Assembly (NCBI GenBank): GCA_964396165.1
Contig: CAYNEF010000009.1
Location: forward strand, 1 to 64,000
Direction: 5' to 3'
From: CALCZU01 sp964396165
Lineage (GTDB): Bacteria; Bdellovibrionota; FAC87; UBA2466
DNA length: 64,000 bases
The notes below the pieces were generated by a model. The model saw nothing but the letters and a program-made list of their open reading frames with translations. It had not been told where the DNA came from and ran no database searches. The position numbers were made by a program, and so were the translations under genes. Below are positions 35,793 to 43,502 of this stretch, piece by piece. How positions within the stretch are numbered: position 1 is the stretch's first letter; every line of letters starts with the position of its first letter.

Positions 35793-35810
35793 CTACTAAT
35801 TTTTTAGTAG
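35793..35810. promoter_or_regulatory. BlaI-type operator dyad, distal
   Basis: This 18-bp dyad has 7-base arms CTACTAA/TTAGTAG around TTTT. It is separated by 4 bases from the proximal dyad. Together they cover the probable promoter of the blaI-like operon on the minus strand. Confidence 0.8.
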
Positions 35811-35866
35811 GTGAATAATTTGGGGCCTTTTGGAACCCAAACGTCAGATGTGAAGCGTACTGTTCA

Positions 35867-37567
35867 CTAAGACTGTAGCGCTTTTTCCACATCTTTCTTA
35901 ATGAGTGCTATCTCGGTAGCACCTGTCTGAAATGAAGGGTAAGCCCAGCTATCTTGCTCGACGAAAAAGACTTTGTCTTTAAAAGGCATCCGCAATCGAT
36001 CGATTGTGCCATCTGTGTAGATCCCTTTCTCACAAAGTGGCAACGCATGTCCCCAGCGAGTTAAACGTAAATCTACGATGTCAGACTCTTTTGCATCAAT
36101 CAATGGCAGTATTTCATCCGTAATTTGTTTTTCGAATAGCTTTTTGTACGTGCCATGAGAGTCAGGCTGAATGAGTTCTTGTCGGATGCCGTCGCAGGGA
36201 AAAGCCCGGTAAAAAGTGAGAACAGAATGCTTGTCACTGGGAGAGGCAAAATTTGCGAGAACAAAATCTGTCGCGTTTCTTTCTGCTTGTGCTTTTTTGA
36301 TGTCGGAAAAATCCAGATTATCTTTTCCTACCATAAACAAGTCGTAGTAATTGCCTTTTACCCGTTTATTCACAAGTAAGTTTGCCGTCATATAGGAACG
36401 GTACTTAAGCTTAGCTATCGCTTTTTGGCGTTCAGGTTCAATGCCGGTTAATATCTTTGAGGCAATAAACTTGGGACAGGACATAATAGCCGCTTTTGCT
36501 TTAATCTGGCGCAATTTGCCTTCGAAATCCTCATAGAGAACATGCACAAAATTATTTTCTACTTTTACCTGAACTACTACGCACTTGGGACGCAAGTTTT
36601 GCGCAGGCACTTCTTTGATGATTCTCTGCAGAAGTCTTTCTGCAATGCGTGCATTTCCACCAGGGGGAACGTAAATCGGACGGCTTTCTTGCGCGAGAAA
36701 GTTTAGTGTGGCGCCACTGGACAATTCTTTCATGCAGCCTGCATAAGTAGACCAACAATAATATTCAAATGCTGCTTCTAAACGGTGCGGGAGTTTTCCC
36801 CCTGCCACTTTTGTGAGCAGCTCTAATAAATCAAACTTGTCGTAATACTTCACAGAATCCATTTGCTTGGAATTCAGCGAAGGAATGAGAGGGAAAGCCC
36901 GCTCTTTTTGATCGCAAACATCAGAAAAGAATTTGGAAATTTTTTTGTATTTATGAGCTTCTTTGGGATCTGTTTCGCCTTCCCAAAAGTTATTATAAAG
37001 TTTCCCCTTGTATTCCACCGGATCGGAAGAGGCACGTGGAACTAGAAAATCCATTAAATTGAGTTCGTTAAAATAATCATGCATCGGTGTGCCGGGTGTT
37101 GGCTCGTCGATATAAGCAGATCCAAGCGCATAATCCATTCCACGCCACGATTCTCCTTTTGCATTGCCACCAAAGCGCGCGGCTTGTTCCAGAAGAACGG
37201 GCTTATGCTTACGTAAAGAATAAGTAGAAAATAGTCCACTTGCTCCTCCGCCTATTATGACAAGTGGTACTTCTTCTACGCCGCCTTCTGTTTTGTGTGT
37301 CGAAAAATAGTTGGGTAGATCCCATAGAATTCCATGAGGACGTTCAAATTGATCCCCTGTGAATGTCTCAGGAGCTTTGTCTCCTTTAGTGCGATCGATG
37401 GGGCTATGGTATTTTAAAAAATCATCCGGGCTTTCCGTAACGGGGGCTGATTCGGTAGAAGTTACTGTTTGTTTGCCCGCGCATGCTCCGAGTAAAACAG
37501 CCAATCCACTAGCCGTACTTAATGAAACAAACTGGCGCCGGTTTAAAAGTTCTTCCCACTTTTTCAT
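35867..37567 (-). CDS. Tat-exported FAD-dependent amine-oxidase-like lipoprotein
   Basis: The ATG at 37567 follows GGGGGAAGAC with good spacing and gives 566 residues. The frame is open to 37675, but the added part is not signal-like. The leader LLNRRQFVSLSTASGLAVLLGAC combines a twin-arginine motif with a lipobox. An FAD-binding Rossmann motif follows (PLVIIGGGASGLFSTYSLRK) with the GG doublet ARFGGNAKG. The C-terminal motif FVEQDSWAYPSFQTGATEIA fits the flavin-containing amine oxidase superfamily. It should be folded and loaded with FAD in the cytoplasm, then anchored in the periplasm. The substrate is unknown. Confidence 0.82.
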   Translation of the reverse strand: MKKWEELLNRRQFVSLSTASGLAVLLGACAGKQTVTSTESAPVTESPDDFLKYHSPIDRTKGDKAPETFTGDQFERPHGILWDLPNYFSTHKTEGGVEEVPLVIIGGGASGLFSTYSLRKHKPVLLEQAARFGGNAKGESWRGMDYALGSAYIDEPTPGTPMHDYFNELNLMDFLVPRASSDPVEYKGKLYNNFWEGETDPKEAHKYKKISKFFSDVCDQKERAFPLIPSLNSKQMDSVKYYDKFDLLELLTKVAGGKLPHRLEAAFEYYCWSTYAGCMKELSSGATLNFLAQESRPIYVPPGGNARIAERLLQRIIKEVPAQNLRPKCVVVQVKVENNFVHVLYEDFEGKLRQIKAKAAIMSCPKFIASKILTGIEPERQKAIAKLKYRSYMTANLLVNKRVKGNYYDLFMVGKDNLDFSDIKKAQAERNATDFVLANFASPSDKHSVLTFYRAFPCDGIRQELIQPDSHGTYKKLFEKQITDEILPLIDAKESDIVDLRLTRWGHALPLCEKGIYTDGTIDRLRMPFKDKVFFVEQDSWAYPSFQTGATEIALIKKDVEKALQS

Positions 37568-37637
37568 GTCTTCCCCCTCGATGCAAAAAAAGAAAATTAG
37601 CATGGATTCTTTGATCCGAACAGGGTAATGAGTAGGG

Positions 37638-38375
37638 ATGCTTTTTGGTCCAGGTAATTCCCTTATTCTCGTCAATGACTTTCTAGAGAGAGAAAAGCTT
37701 GATGCATTCGAATTGGAATTAAAAGAAGCTAAAAAATTCTACAAAGCGGTACAGCTCTCTGAACTCATAGAGAAACAGAAAAAAGGAAAGTCTGGCTATT
37801 TTGCGCTGTGTTTCAAACAGGCGCGAAAGAATTTTCAATTATCCGCATTGCCCGTGATTCAAGAGCAAGAATTACCTTGTACGTTGTTTCTCCAACCTGA
37901 GTGTGTGGGGACTAACAGACTGCCGCTACTTGAAGAGATCGCTTGGTTTAAAAAAGAATTTCCGAGTCAAATTTCCGAATCCCAAGTAGTCGAATGGGAA
38001 AAACTGATTCTAGCTGATCATGCAAAAGCAGAAGAGATGCTTGCTGGTTTAAGAAAGCAAATGGGCTCTCTACCCATTCAAAAGATTGGACCTGAGCATT
38101 TTTATCTTAAATGGGGAGATCTTCTGGATTTAAACCCGAAGCAATTTGAATTCGGTTTAAATCTTTCTTCACACTCTATCTCTTGGATTACAGATTCGAA
38201 AAATTACGCAGAATCCCAGTTGAGCAGAAAACTCAGTGTCGCCTATACTGCGCATCAACCGTCCATTACCGAGGATATAATGATGCAACTGGGCTTTATT
38301 GGGCTTGTGACCGAGTGCGTGGGAGCCGTCGACAGACAAAAAAGCGCGTTTAACCTGCCGCAATGGAAGTTTTAA
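37638..38375 (+). CDS. Hypothetical protein with a degenerate polysaccharide-deacetylase-like core
   Basis: This 245-residue cytosolic protein has no signal peptide. The order GYFALCFKQARKNFQLSALP, then LPCTLFLQPECVGTNRLPLL, resembles the start of NodB deacetylase domains (LTFDDG...ALPIL...PATFFV...GTN). Here the catalytic Asp-Asp of TFDDG is absent (CFKQAR), so it is unlikely to be an active deacetylase. The resemblance is motif-level only. It diverges from the Tat flavoprotein gene with 70 nt between starts. An 81-residue basic protein gene follows on the same strand. Confidence 0.6.
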   Translation: MLFGPGNSLILVNDFLEREKLDAFELELKEAKKFYKAVQLSELIEKQKKGKSGYFALCFKQARKNFQLSALPVIQEQELPCTLFLQPECVGTNRLPLLEEIAWFKKEFPSQISESQVVEWEKLILADHAKAEEMLAGLRKQMGSLPIQKIGPEHFYLKWGDLLDLNPKQFEFGLNLSSHSISWITDSKNYAESQLSRKLSVAYTAHQPSITEDIMMQLGFIGLVTECVGAVDRQKSAFNLPQWKF

Positions 38376-38444
38376 CGTATTTCGACTTGAATTATTGTAT
38401 TTCCCTCGTAGAATCTAATTTCTGTTTAAAATTTTGGAGGAAAA

Positions 38445-38690
38445 ATGGCACAAAAAGTAGCTAAGCTAGGAATCAAAAAAGAAGCAGGCTGGTTGTATTA
38501 TTTGGATAAAAAAGGAAATGTCGGACGCGCTAAAATGGGCCGTGGCAGAAAACCTTCCAAGGTAAAGCCTCAAACGGTCGCTAAAGCTGCGATTAAAAAA
38601 GTGGCAGGCTTCCTCTATTTTATCGACAAACAGGGAGATGTTTCTTGCGCAAAGCTGTCCCGTAAAGGCCGCAGCAAAAAGAAGAAATAA
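38445..38690 (+). CDS. Small very basic protein with an internal duplication
   Basis: This 81-residue protein is preceded by GGAGG. It consists of two ~35-residue repeats: KKEAGWLYYLDKKGNVGRAK and KKVAGFLYFIDKQGDVSCAK, each followed by a Gly/Arg/Lys-rich tail. The repeat unit has a conserved AG(W/F)LY(Y/F)(L/I)DK.G(N/D)V core that looks like a short beta hairpin. The high charge suggests nucleic-acid binding. I do not recognise the family with certainty. A terminator follows, so it is an independent unit. Confidence 0.75.
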   Translation: MAQKVAKLGIKKEAGWLYYLDKKGNVGRAKMGRGRKPSKVKPQTVAKAAIKKVAGFLYFIDKQGDVSCAKLSRKGRSKKKK

Positions 38691-38711
38691 ATACAGATTT
38701 TGTTGTTTATT

Positions 38712-38746
38712 AAGCCCTGTTCCACCTATGGACAGGGCTTTTTTAT
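38712..38746 (+). terminator. Intrinsic terminator after the basic protein gene
   Basis: AAGCCCTGT pairs with ACAGGGCTT. An inner TCC/GGA pairing extends the stem past a one-base bulge, and the hairpin is followed by TTTTTATT. It lies 21 nt after the stop at 38690. Confidence 0.85.
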
Positions 38747-38803
38747 TGCCTAAAATCCCGTCTGCTCGTAACATCAGTCGCGCTATATAGAAGGAGTCGT
38801 CGA

Positions 38804-40429
38804 ATGCATAACATGATTGCCAAATCCCCCACACCCGTTAACGAGCCAATCTTAAATTATTTGCCAGACAGTCTCGAGACAAAAACGTTAAAGGCACAGC
38901 TAAAAGAAATGCTGGGAACGCAAATTGAAGTTCCCGTTATCATCAACGGCAAAGAAATACGCACAGGCAAAACGGACAATATGGTTGTGCCCCATGATCA
39001 CGCGCATAAATTAGGGGTCTATCATAAAGCAGGCGAAGAAGAAGTCAGAGCAGCAATCAATGGCAGTCAGACAGCATGGAAAGAATGGTCCAATATGCGC
39101 CAAGAGGCGAGAAGTGCCATTTTCTTAAAAGCTGCAGAATTACTTGCGACGAAATACCGTCCTATTTTAAATGCGGCAACAATGTTGGGGCAAAGCAAAA
39201 CCTGCTACCAAGCAGAAATTGATGCTGCTTGTGAGCTAGTCGATTTTTTTAGATTCAATGTACATTTCCAAGAGCAAATGTACGCAATGCAACCGCAGTC
39301 TGCAAAAGGCCAGTGGAATCAATTGGAGTATCGCGCGCTAGAAGGTTTTGTTTTCTGTGTGACTCCTTTTAACTTCACCTCTATTGCAGGCAATCTTCCA
39401 ACCTCGGCAGCACTGATGGGAAATGTTGCTTTGTGGAAACCTGCATCTACCTCTGTTTATTCCGGATACTTCATTATGAAGCTACTCAAAGAAGCAGGGG
39501 TTCCCGATGGCGTAATCCAGTTTCTTCCCGGTAGTGGTGCGATGATTGGAAATTCTGTTTTAAAAGACAAAAATCTTGCGGGCATCCACTTCACCGGAAG
39601 CACTGAAGTTTTTCAAAATATGTGGAAAACAGTGGGCGACAATATCAAGTCGTACAGAAGTTATCCCAGAATTGTCGGCGAAACAGGCGGCAAAGATTTC
39701 GTCTTTGCGCATCCTTCCGCTGATGTAGATGTGCTTGCAACGGCTCTTATCCGTGGTGCTTTCGAATACCAGGGACAAAAATGCAGTGCTGCTTCTCGTG
39801 CTTATATTCCCAGAAGCCTGTGGAAAAACTTAAAAGAAAAACTTGTTTCTGAAGTGGGAAGTATCAAGCAGGGAGACGTCACCGACTTTAAGAACTTTAT
39901 GTCTGCAGTTATTGATAAAAACTCTTTCGATAGCCTTAAAAAATACATTGATGAAGCAAAAGCGTCGTCGAATGCCGAAATCATTGTGGGAGGCAAATGC
40001 GATGACTCCAAAGGGTATTTCATTTCTCCGACAATCATCGAAGTAAAAGATCCGAAATACAAAACAATGTGCGAAGAACTTTTTGGCCCTGTGCTGACAT
40101 TGTTTGTGTATGAAGACAAAGATTTTGAAGCGACGTTAAAAATTTGCGATGAAACTTCAAGCTATGCGTTAACAGGCGCGATCCTAGCGCAAGACAGAGA
40201 AGCGCTGAATACAGCCTCTCGCATTCTTTCGCACAGCGCAGGTAACTTCTATATCAATAACAAACCGACAGGAGCTGTGGTTGGGCAACAACCTTTTGGT
40301 GGTAGCCGTGCTTCTGGCACGAACGACAAAGCAGGTAGTATTTTTAACCTTCTCAGATGGGTAAGTGTCCGCACGGTGAGCGAAACTTTCGCTCCACCGA
40401 CAGACTATAAATACCCGTTCATGAGCTAA
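38804..40429 (+). CDS. pruA: L-glutamate gamma-semialdehyde (1-pyrroline-5-carboxylate) dehydrogenase
   Basis: The enzyme oxidises glutamate semialdehyde to glutamate with NAD, the second step of proline catabolism. The 541-residue length is that of the standalone P5C dehydrogenase group. Catalytic residues are Glu293 in GETGGKD and Cys327 in GQKCSAASRAY. The Rossmann motif FTGSTEVFQ is present, as is the C-terminal KPTGAVVGQQPFGGSRASGT typical of P5C dehydrogenase. The ATG at 38804 follows GGAG by 7 nt; a second ATG 9 nt later is possible. A proline dehydrogenase gene is not in the window. Confidence 0.92.
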   Translation: MHNMIAKSPTPVNEPILNYLPDSLETKTLKAQLKEMLGTQIEVPVIINGKEIRTGKTDNMVVPHDHAHKLGVYHKAGEEEVRAAINGSQTAWKEWSNMRQEARSAIFLKAAELLATKYRPILNAATMLGQSKTCYQAEIDAACELVDFFRFNVHFQEQMYAMQPQSAKGQWNQLEYRALEGFVFCVTPFNFTSIAGNLPTSAALMGNVALWKPASTSVYSGYFIMKLLKEAGVPDGVIQFLPGSGAMIGNSVLKDKNLAGIHFTGSTEVFQNMWKTVGDNIKSYRSYPRIVGETGGKDFVFAHPSADVDVLATALIRGAFEYQGQKCSAASRAYIPRSLWKNLKEKLVSEVGSIKQGDVTDFKNFMSAVIDKNSFDSLKKYIDEAKASSNAEIIVGGKCDDSKGYFISPTIIEVKDPKYKTMCEELFGPVLTLFVYEDKDFEATLKICDETSSYALTGAILAQDREALNTASRILSHSAGNFYINNKPTGAVVGQQPFGGSRASGTNDKAGSIFNLLRWVSVRTVSETFAPPTDYKYPFMS

Positions 40430-40432
40430 CAG

Positions 40433-40459
40433 TCATTGCGAGCATAGCGAAGCAATCTT
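40433..40459. repeat. REP-like short palindrome
   Basis: The sequence ATTGC-gagcatagcgaa-GCAAT resembles the common ATTGCGAGCGAAGCGAAGCAAT palindrome found between genes in many unrelated bacteria. It lies just after pruA, and a second small hairpin follows (TGCTA-aatc-TAGCA, ~40459-40472). It may act as a transcript end for pruA. Only one copy was seen in this window. Confidence 0.5.
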
Positions 40460-40546
40460 GCTAAATCTAGCAGTGACTACAAGATTGCAGGCACGATACT
40501 GGACTCCAACCTTCTTCTCCGATATTCTACTCAACTCGGAGGATCC

Positions 40547-42316
40547 ATGAAATTCACTCAATTCTTACTGGTTGCGTTATTAATTGCAGGTTGCACATCC
40601 AATACTGTGCAAAAGCGCGAAAAATCATCTCTAGAAACATTGCCTTTAAATTCGTGCGAGGCGATCAATGCTTTTTTCTGGAAAGATTTGGATGCTTACC
40701 AAGACAGAGTGGAAATGTCTGGACGCGACTATCAAGATGAACAATGGAAAGTAGAAGCAGCCGATCCAAAAGCAGATCCCGAAAAAATGTCCAAACTTTT
40801 TGAGGTAATGCAGAAAGTTGCTTACGATAAAGAAATCTTAAAATCTGCGCTGAACTTAAGTGAAGCTACAAAAGAACTTTCAGTTAAAGAATGTCCATTA
40901 AAAGCAAATCTTCCCCGCGCAAAGCAGCTTTTAGAAACCAGCATCTTAATTAGTGATGCAGTAGTGAAGATGGAAAAAGAAAACCAGGACAAACAAGACG
41001 CTCTGGCAAATAAAAGCAACGGTTTTAGAATCGAAATCCCAGGGGAAAAAGAACCTATCTCTAAAGCAATCTACGGTAAAAAACTTGCTTCGATTGAAGA
41101 CAGAGCTGAAAGAGAAAAACTTTTCAAAGCTTATAACTCTGCACGTGCAAAGAAATGGCTCGAATGGGGATTTAAAGATCTCGTAAAAGCCAGAAACGCA
41201 GAAGGTAAAGCAGCAGGCTTCAATAACTATTACGACTACAAATTTTTTAGAACCCAATTGGATCTTGCAAACTACAGATCCCTTGTAAAAGAGATTAAAG
41301 AAAAATTGGCGCCTAAAGTAAGAACAGCCTTTGCAGAACTCGGTAAAAAATCCGGAATTTCCAAAGTTGAAGGCTGGGACATGCGCTATTTAAGAGAGAA
41401 AAATTCCAGTGGCGATATCAATGAATACTTAAAGGACATTCCTGAAACGGCAGCACTAGAAATTGCACGCAAGTTCTACAGTGCCTTAGGTGTCGATATC
41501 GATGATTACCATTTCACAATGGATCTTTACCCACGTCCGGGGAAAAACACACACGCCTTTGCGATGGGAGTGCTTCTTCCCAGAGTCGATGCAAAGGGCA
41601 ATGTGCTTTCCGAACCCAAAATGGATATCCGCTTTCTTGCGAATTTAAAAAAGCCGGTTATCTGGAGTGATGTTAGTACCGTAATCCACGAATTGGGTCA
41701 CGCCGTTCACTTCGGAGAAGTGAGACAGCCTCTTGCTATCTTTAGAGGTATCGGAAGTGTGGAAACAGAAGCGATTGCGATGACGATTGAAAGAATGGCA
41801 GGCAGTGAAGAATTCATGAGAGCCGTTATTCCACAGTACGCGAAAATTGAACCCAAAACTTTCGAAAAAGTTCTAAACAAAATGATCGAATCCTCAAAAC
41901 TCGAACAAGCATTTGTTTTAATGCGACAAGCGTACTTTAGCGACTTCGAGTACGAAGCTTATCAGAATCCAGATCAGGATTTGGCAGCCCTTTGGTCGAA
42001 GATGCATAAAGAATGGTGGGGAATCGAAATTGCTCCGGATGTCGTTGACTGGGACGTAGATCACTTTGTGATGGCTCCCGTTTATGTGCAAAATTATGCA
42101 ATCGGCATAGTAATGGTTGAGCAGTTCTTTGATGCAATAAACAAAGAATTCAAAACTGCGTACAATTCCAAAGCGCTTGGCGATAAATTGAAAAAAATCT
42201 ATTTCGCGAACGGGGTACGCTGGGATTATCTTGAGCTCACCAAGCAATTTACCGGCAAACCGCTGACTGCAAAAGCGGCTTTAGGACTTATCAAAAGTAC
42301 TGGTAAGAAAAAGTAA
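40547..42316 (+). CDS. M3-like gluzincin metallopeptidase lipoprotein
   Basis: This 589-residue protein has a lipobox (LLVALLIAGCTSN) and GGAGG before the ATG. The zinc motif is HELGH at 381-385 (STVIHELGHAVHFGEV), with the third ligand region in IGSVETEAIAMTIERM about 23 residues later. The all-helical layout and C-terminal motifs (APVYVQNYAIGIVM) place it among M3/M2-type oligopeptidases. It should act on peptides in the periplasm. Assignment to M3 rather than M2 is by overall feel. The first copy of the structured repeat begins 26 nt after its stop. Confidence 0.85.
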   Translation: MKFTQFLLVALLIAGCTSNTVQKREKSSLETLPLNSCEAINAFFWKDLDAYQDRVEMSGRDYQDEQWKVEAADPKADPEKMSKLFEVMQKVAYDKEILKSALNLSEATKELSVKECPLKANLPRAKQLLETSILISDAVVKMEKENQDKQDALANKSNGFRIEIPGEKEPISKAIYGKKLASIEDRAEREKLFKAYNSARAKKWLEWGFKDLVKARNAEGKAAGFNNYYDYKFFRTQLDLANYRSLVKEIKEKLAPKVRTAFAELGKKSGISKVEGWDMRYLREKNSSGDINEYLKDIPETAALEIARKFYSALGVDIDDYHFTMDLYPRPGKNTHAFAMGVLLPRVDAKGNVLSEPKMDIRFLANLKKPVIWSDVSTVIHELGHAVHFGEVRQPLAIFRGIGSVETEAIAMTIERMAGSEEFMRAVIPQYAKIEPKTFEKVLNKMIESSKLEQAFVLMRQAYFSDFEYEAYQNPDQDLAALWSKMHKEWWGIEIAPDVVDWDVDHFVMAPVYVQNYAIGIVMVEQFFDAINKEFKTAYNSKALGDKLKKIYFANGVRWDYLELTKQFTGKPLTAKAALGLIKSTGKKK

Positions 42317-42342
42317 ATTAATAATAAGTTGTAAATTAAGTT

Positions 42343-42434
42343 AAACACGGGTCCTGTCACCTGCGTGTCAATCGCTGGCGCTATTGGCGCGCCATCGACC
42401 GCCACTCCGGCGCCACCCGTTTTTGCTTTTTGCC
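42343..42434 (-). repeat. Structured repeat element, copy 1 (inverted, divergent stem)
   Basis: Read on the minus strand, the element shares with the other copies the entry AAAACGGGTGG, the loop (19 of 21 bases) and the exit GTGACAGGACCCGTGTTT. The two 17-nt stem arms (plus-strand 42358-42374 and 42396-42412) have different sequence from the other copies but still pair at 14 of 17 positions, three of them G.T. The loop is 42375-42395. Confidence 0.85.
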
Positions 42435-42523
42435 AATTGTTGCTATTTAGACCGTTAAATCAGATTTTGAATTTAATTCAGTAACGTACTTTTTGAAAAT
42501 GTCTAGAGTGAAATCTCACAAAT

Positions 42524-42609
42524 GGCAAAAGCGGGTGGCACATGCACTTCTAGTGATGGCGCGCCAAGAGCGACAGCACTAGAAGTGCGTGTGACAGGAC
42601 CCGTGTTTT
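42524..42609 (+). repeat. Structured repeat element, copy 2
   Basis: The stem arms 42539-42555 and 42577-42593 pair over 17 bp with a single T.G wobble (42543/42589). The loop 42556-42576 contains the palindrome TGGCGCGCCA. An outer 6-bp clamp GCGGGT/ACCCGT (42531-42536 with 42599-42604) includes one G.T pair. It ends 145 nt before the start of the gene at 42755. Confidence 0.88.
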
Positions 42610-42754
42610 ATTTATAGGACTACAGGCTTAAAAAACAGGGGGATCTGTATTCTATTTGAATACAGTATTTATTTTTAACCGAAACTGCTAATGTTTATTT
42701 ACGCTTTAAAAAGTAATTAGATTTCTCCTTTCGTCCCTCTTAGTGGGACCGTTC

Positions 42755-43372
42755 ATGAATCATTCATTCTATTTTGTTGTCTCTTCATTTATTTTCTCTT
42801 GTACGCTTTTTGCCGAGCCACACATCACAAAGTTAGATAAAGAGTTAAGGCTTCCATTCATGCATATGAAAATTTCGAAAGAGTGGAACCATTTCGTTAC
42901 AGATCTCGGATGGGGCTATTTTCAAAGGGAAAATGACAAAAACGAGACGTTGTTTCTGCTTACAGCTCGCATAGCAAGCGATCGAGATACTTTGCCTGTT
43001 TACAGAGAAATATTGAGTAAACCTGTAGTAGCTGAAGATGGCACCTCTTATGTAAGCTCTTCGTATCTGATGACTCAATCAGGCGTTGAGTGGGTGAAAG
43101 CAATTCACGAAGGTCTTCCTCGCAGTGGCATGGTTGCATTACTCCTAGGCACAGTAATCGGTAAGAAAAATAAAGTTGCTCTGTCCATTCAGCTAGCAAT
43201 AGATAAAAAAAAGTATGAAGAAAATCCGACTTTTTTTGATGAACTCACTTCTTCTATCACGTTACATAATGCTTTTCAGGAACTCAGCGAAAAAGTTTCA
43301 CCTATCTACTTTTTCTCAGCCGATATGCCATTCAATACCCGAAGATCACATGGCATTTTGGGTTATCAATAA
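42755..43372 (+). CDS. Exported protein of unknown function
   Basis: The start at ATG 42755 gives 205 residues with a signal peptide (MNHSFYFVVSSFIFSCTLFA). A GTG at 42743 would add four residues. The mature protein starts with charged residues, then HMKISKEWNHFV, a strand-rich segment (TLFLLTARIAS), and a long mixed domain ending near SHGILGYQ. No family is recognised. It is flanked by two copies of the structured repeat (ending 42609 and beginning 43391), both in its own orientation. The first sits in the position of a leader or promoter element. Confidence 0.6.
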   Translation: MNHSFYFVVSSFIFSCTLFAEPHITKLDKELRLPFMHMKISKEWNHFVTDLGWGYFQRENDKNETLFLLTARIASDRDTLPVYREILSKPVVAEDGTSYVSSSYLMTQSGVEWVKAIHEGLPRSGMVALLLGTVIGKKNKVALSIQLAIDKKKYEENPTFFDELTSSITLHNAFQELSEKVSPIYFFSADMPFNTRRSHGILGYQ

Positions 43373-43390
43373 TAAACAAGTATACAAACA

Positions 43391-43402
43391 GCAAAAGCGG
43401 GT
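43391..43402 (+). repeat. Structured repeat element, copy 3 (stub truncated by assembly gap)
   Basis: GCAAAAGCGGGT matches the first 12 bases of copy 2 (from 42525) exactly, and the sequence then becomes N. This is the entry segment of the element, so the rest of the copy very probably lies in the gap. Confidence 0.75.
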
Positions 43403-43502
43403 NNNNNNNNNNNNNNNNNNNNNNNNNNNNNNNNNNNNNNNNNNNNNNNNNNNNNNNNNNNNNNNNNNNNNNNNNNNNNNNNNNNNNNNNNNNNNNNNNN
43501 NN
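43403..43502. other. Assembly gap (100 N)
   Basis: Exactly 100 undetermined bases, a conventional placeholder for a gap of unknown length. It starts inside a repeat copy and ends at the stop codon of rpoH. Any open frame drawn across it is artificial. Confidence 0.98.

Larger units (their letters stand above)
42317..42754. other. Intergenic region carrying an inverted pair of structured repeat elements
   Basis: These 438 bases contain no supported gene. Two ~85-92 bp elements lie head to head (42343-42434 minus and 42524-42609 plus), separated by an 89-nt AT-rich spacer. The outer ends form an 18-bp perfect inverted repeat (42343-42360 with 42591-42608). The remaining ~145 bases before ATG 42755 are AT-rich leader sequence and probably hold the promoter of the next gene. 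Confidence 0.7.

Noticed and set aside
42340..42609. Integron attC site interpretation of the repeat copies
   Set aside because: Copy 1 abuts GTTAAAC, which fits GTTRRRY, but the matching core sites are absent from copies 2 and 4, and no integrase or cassette array is in view.
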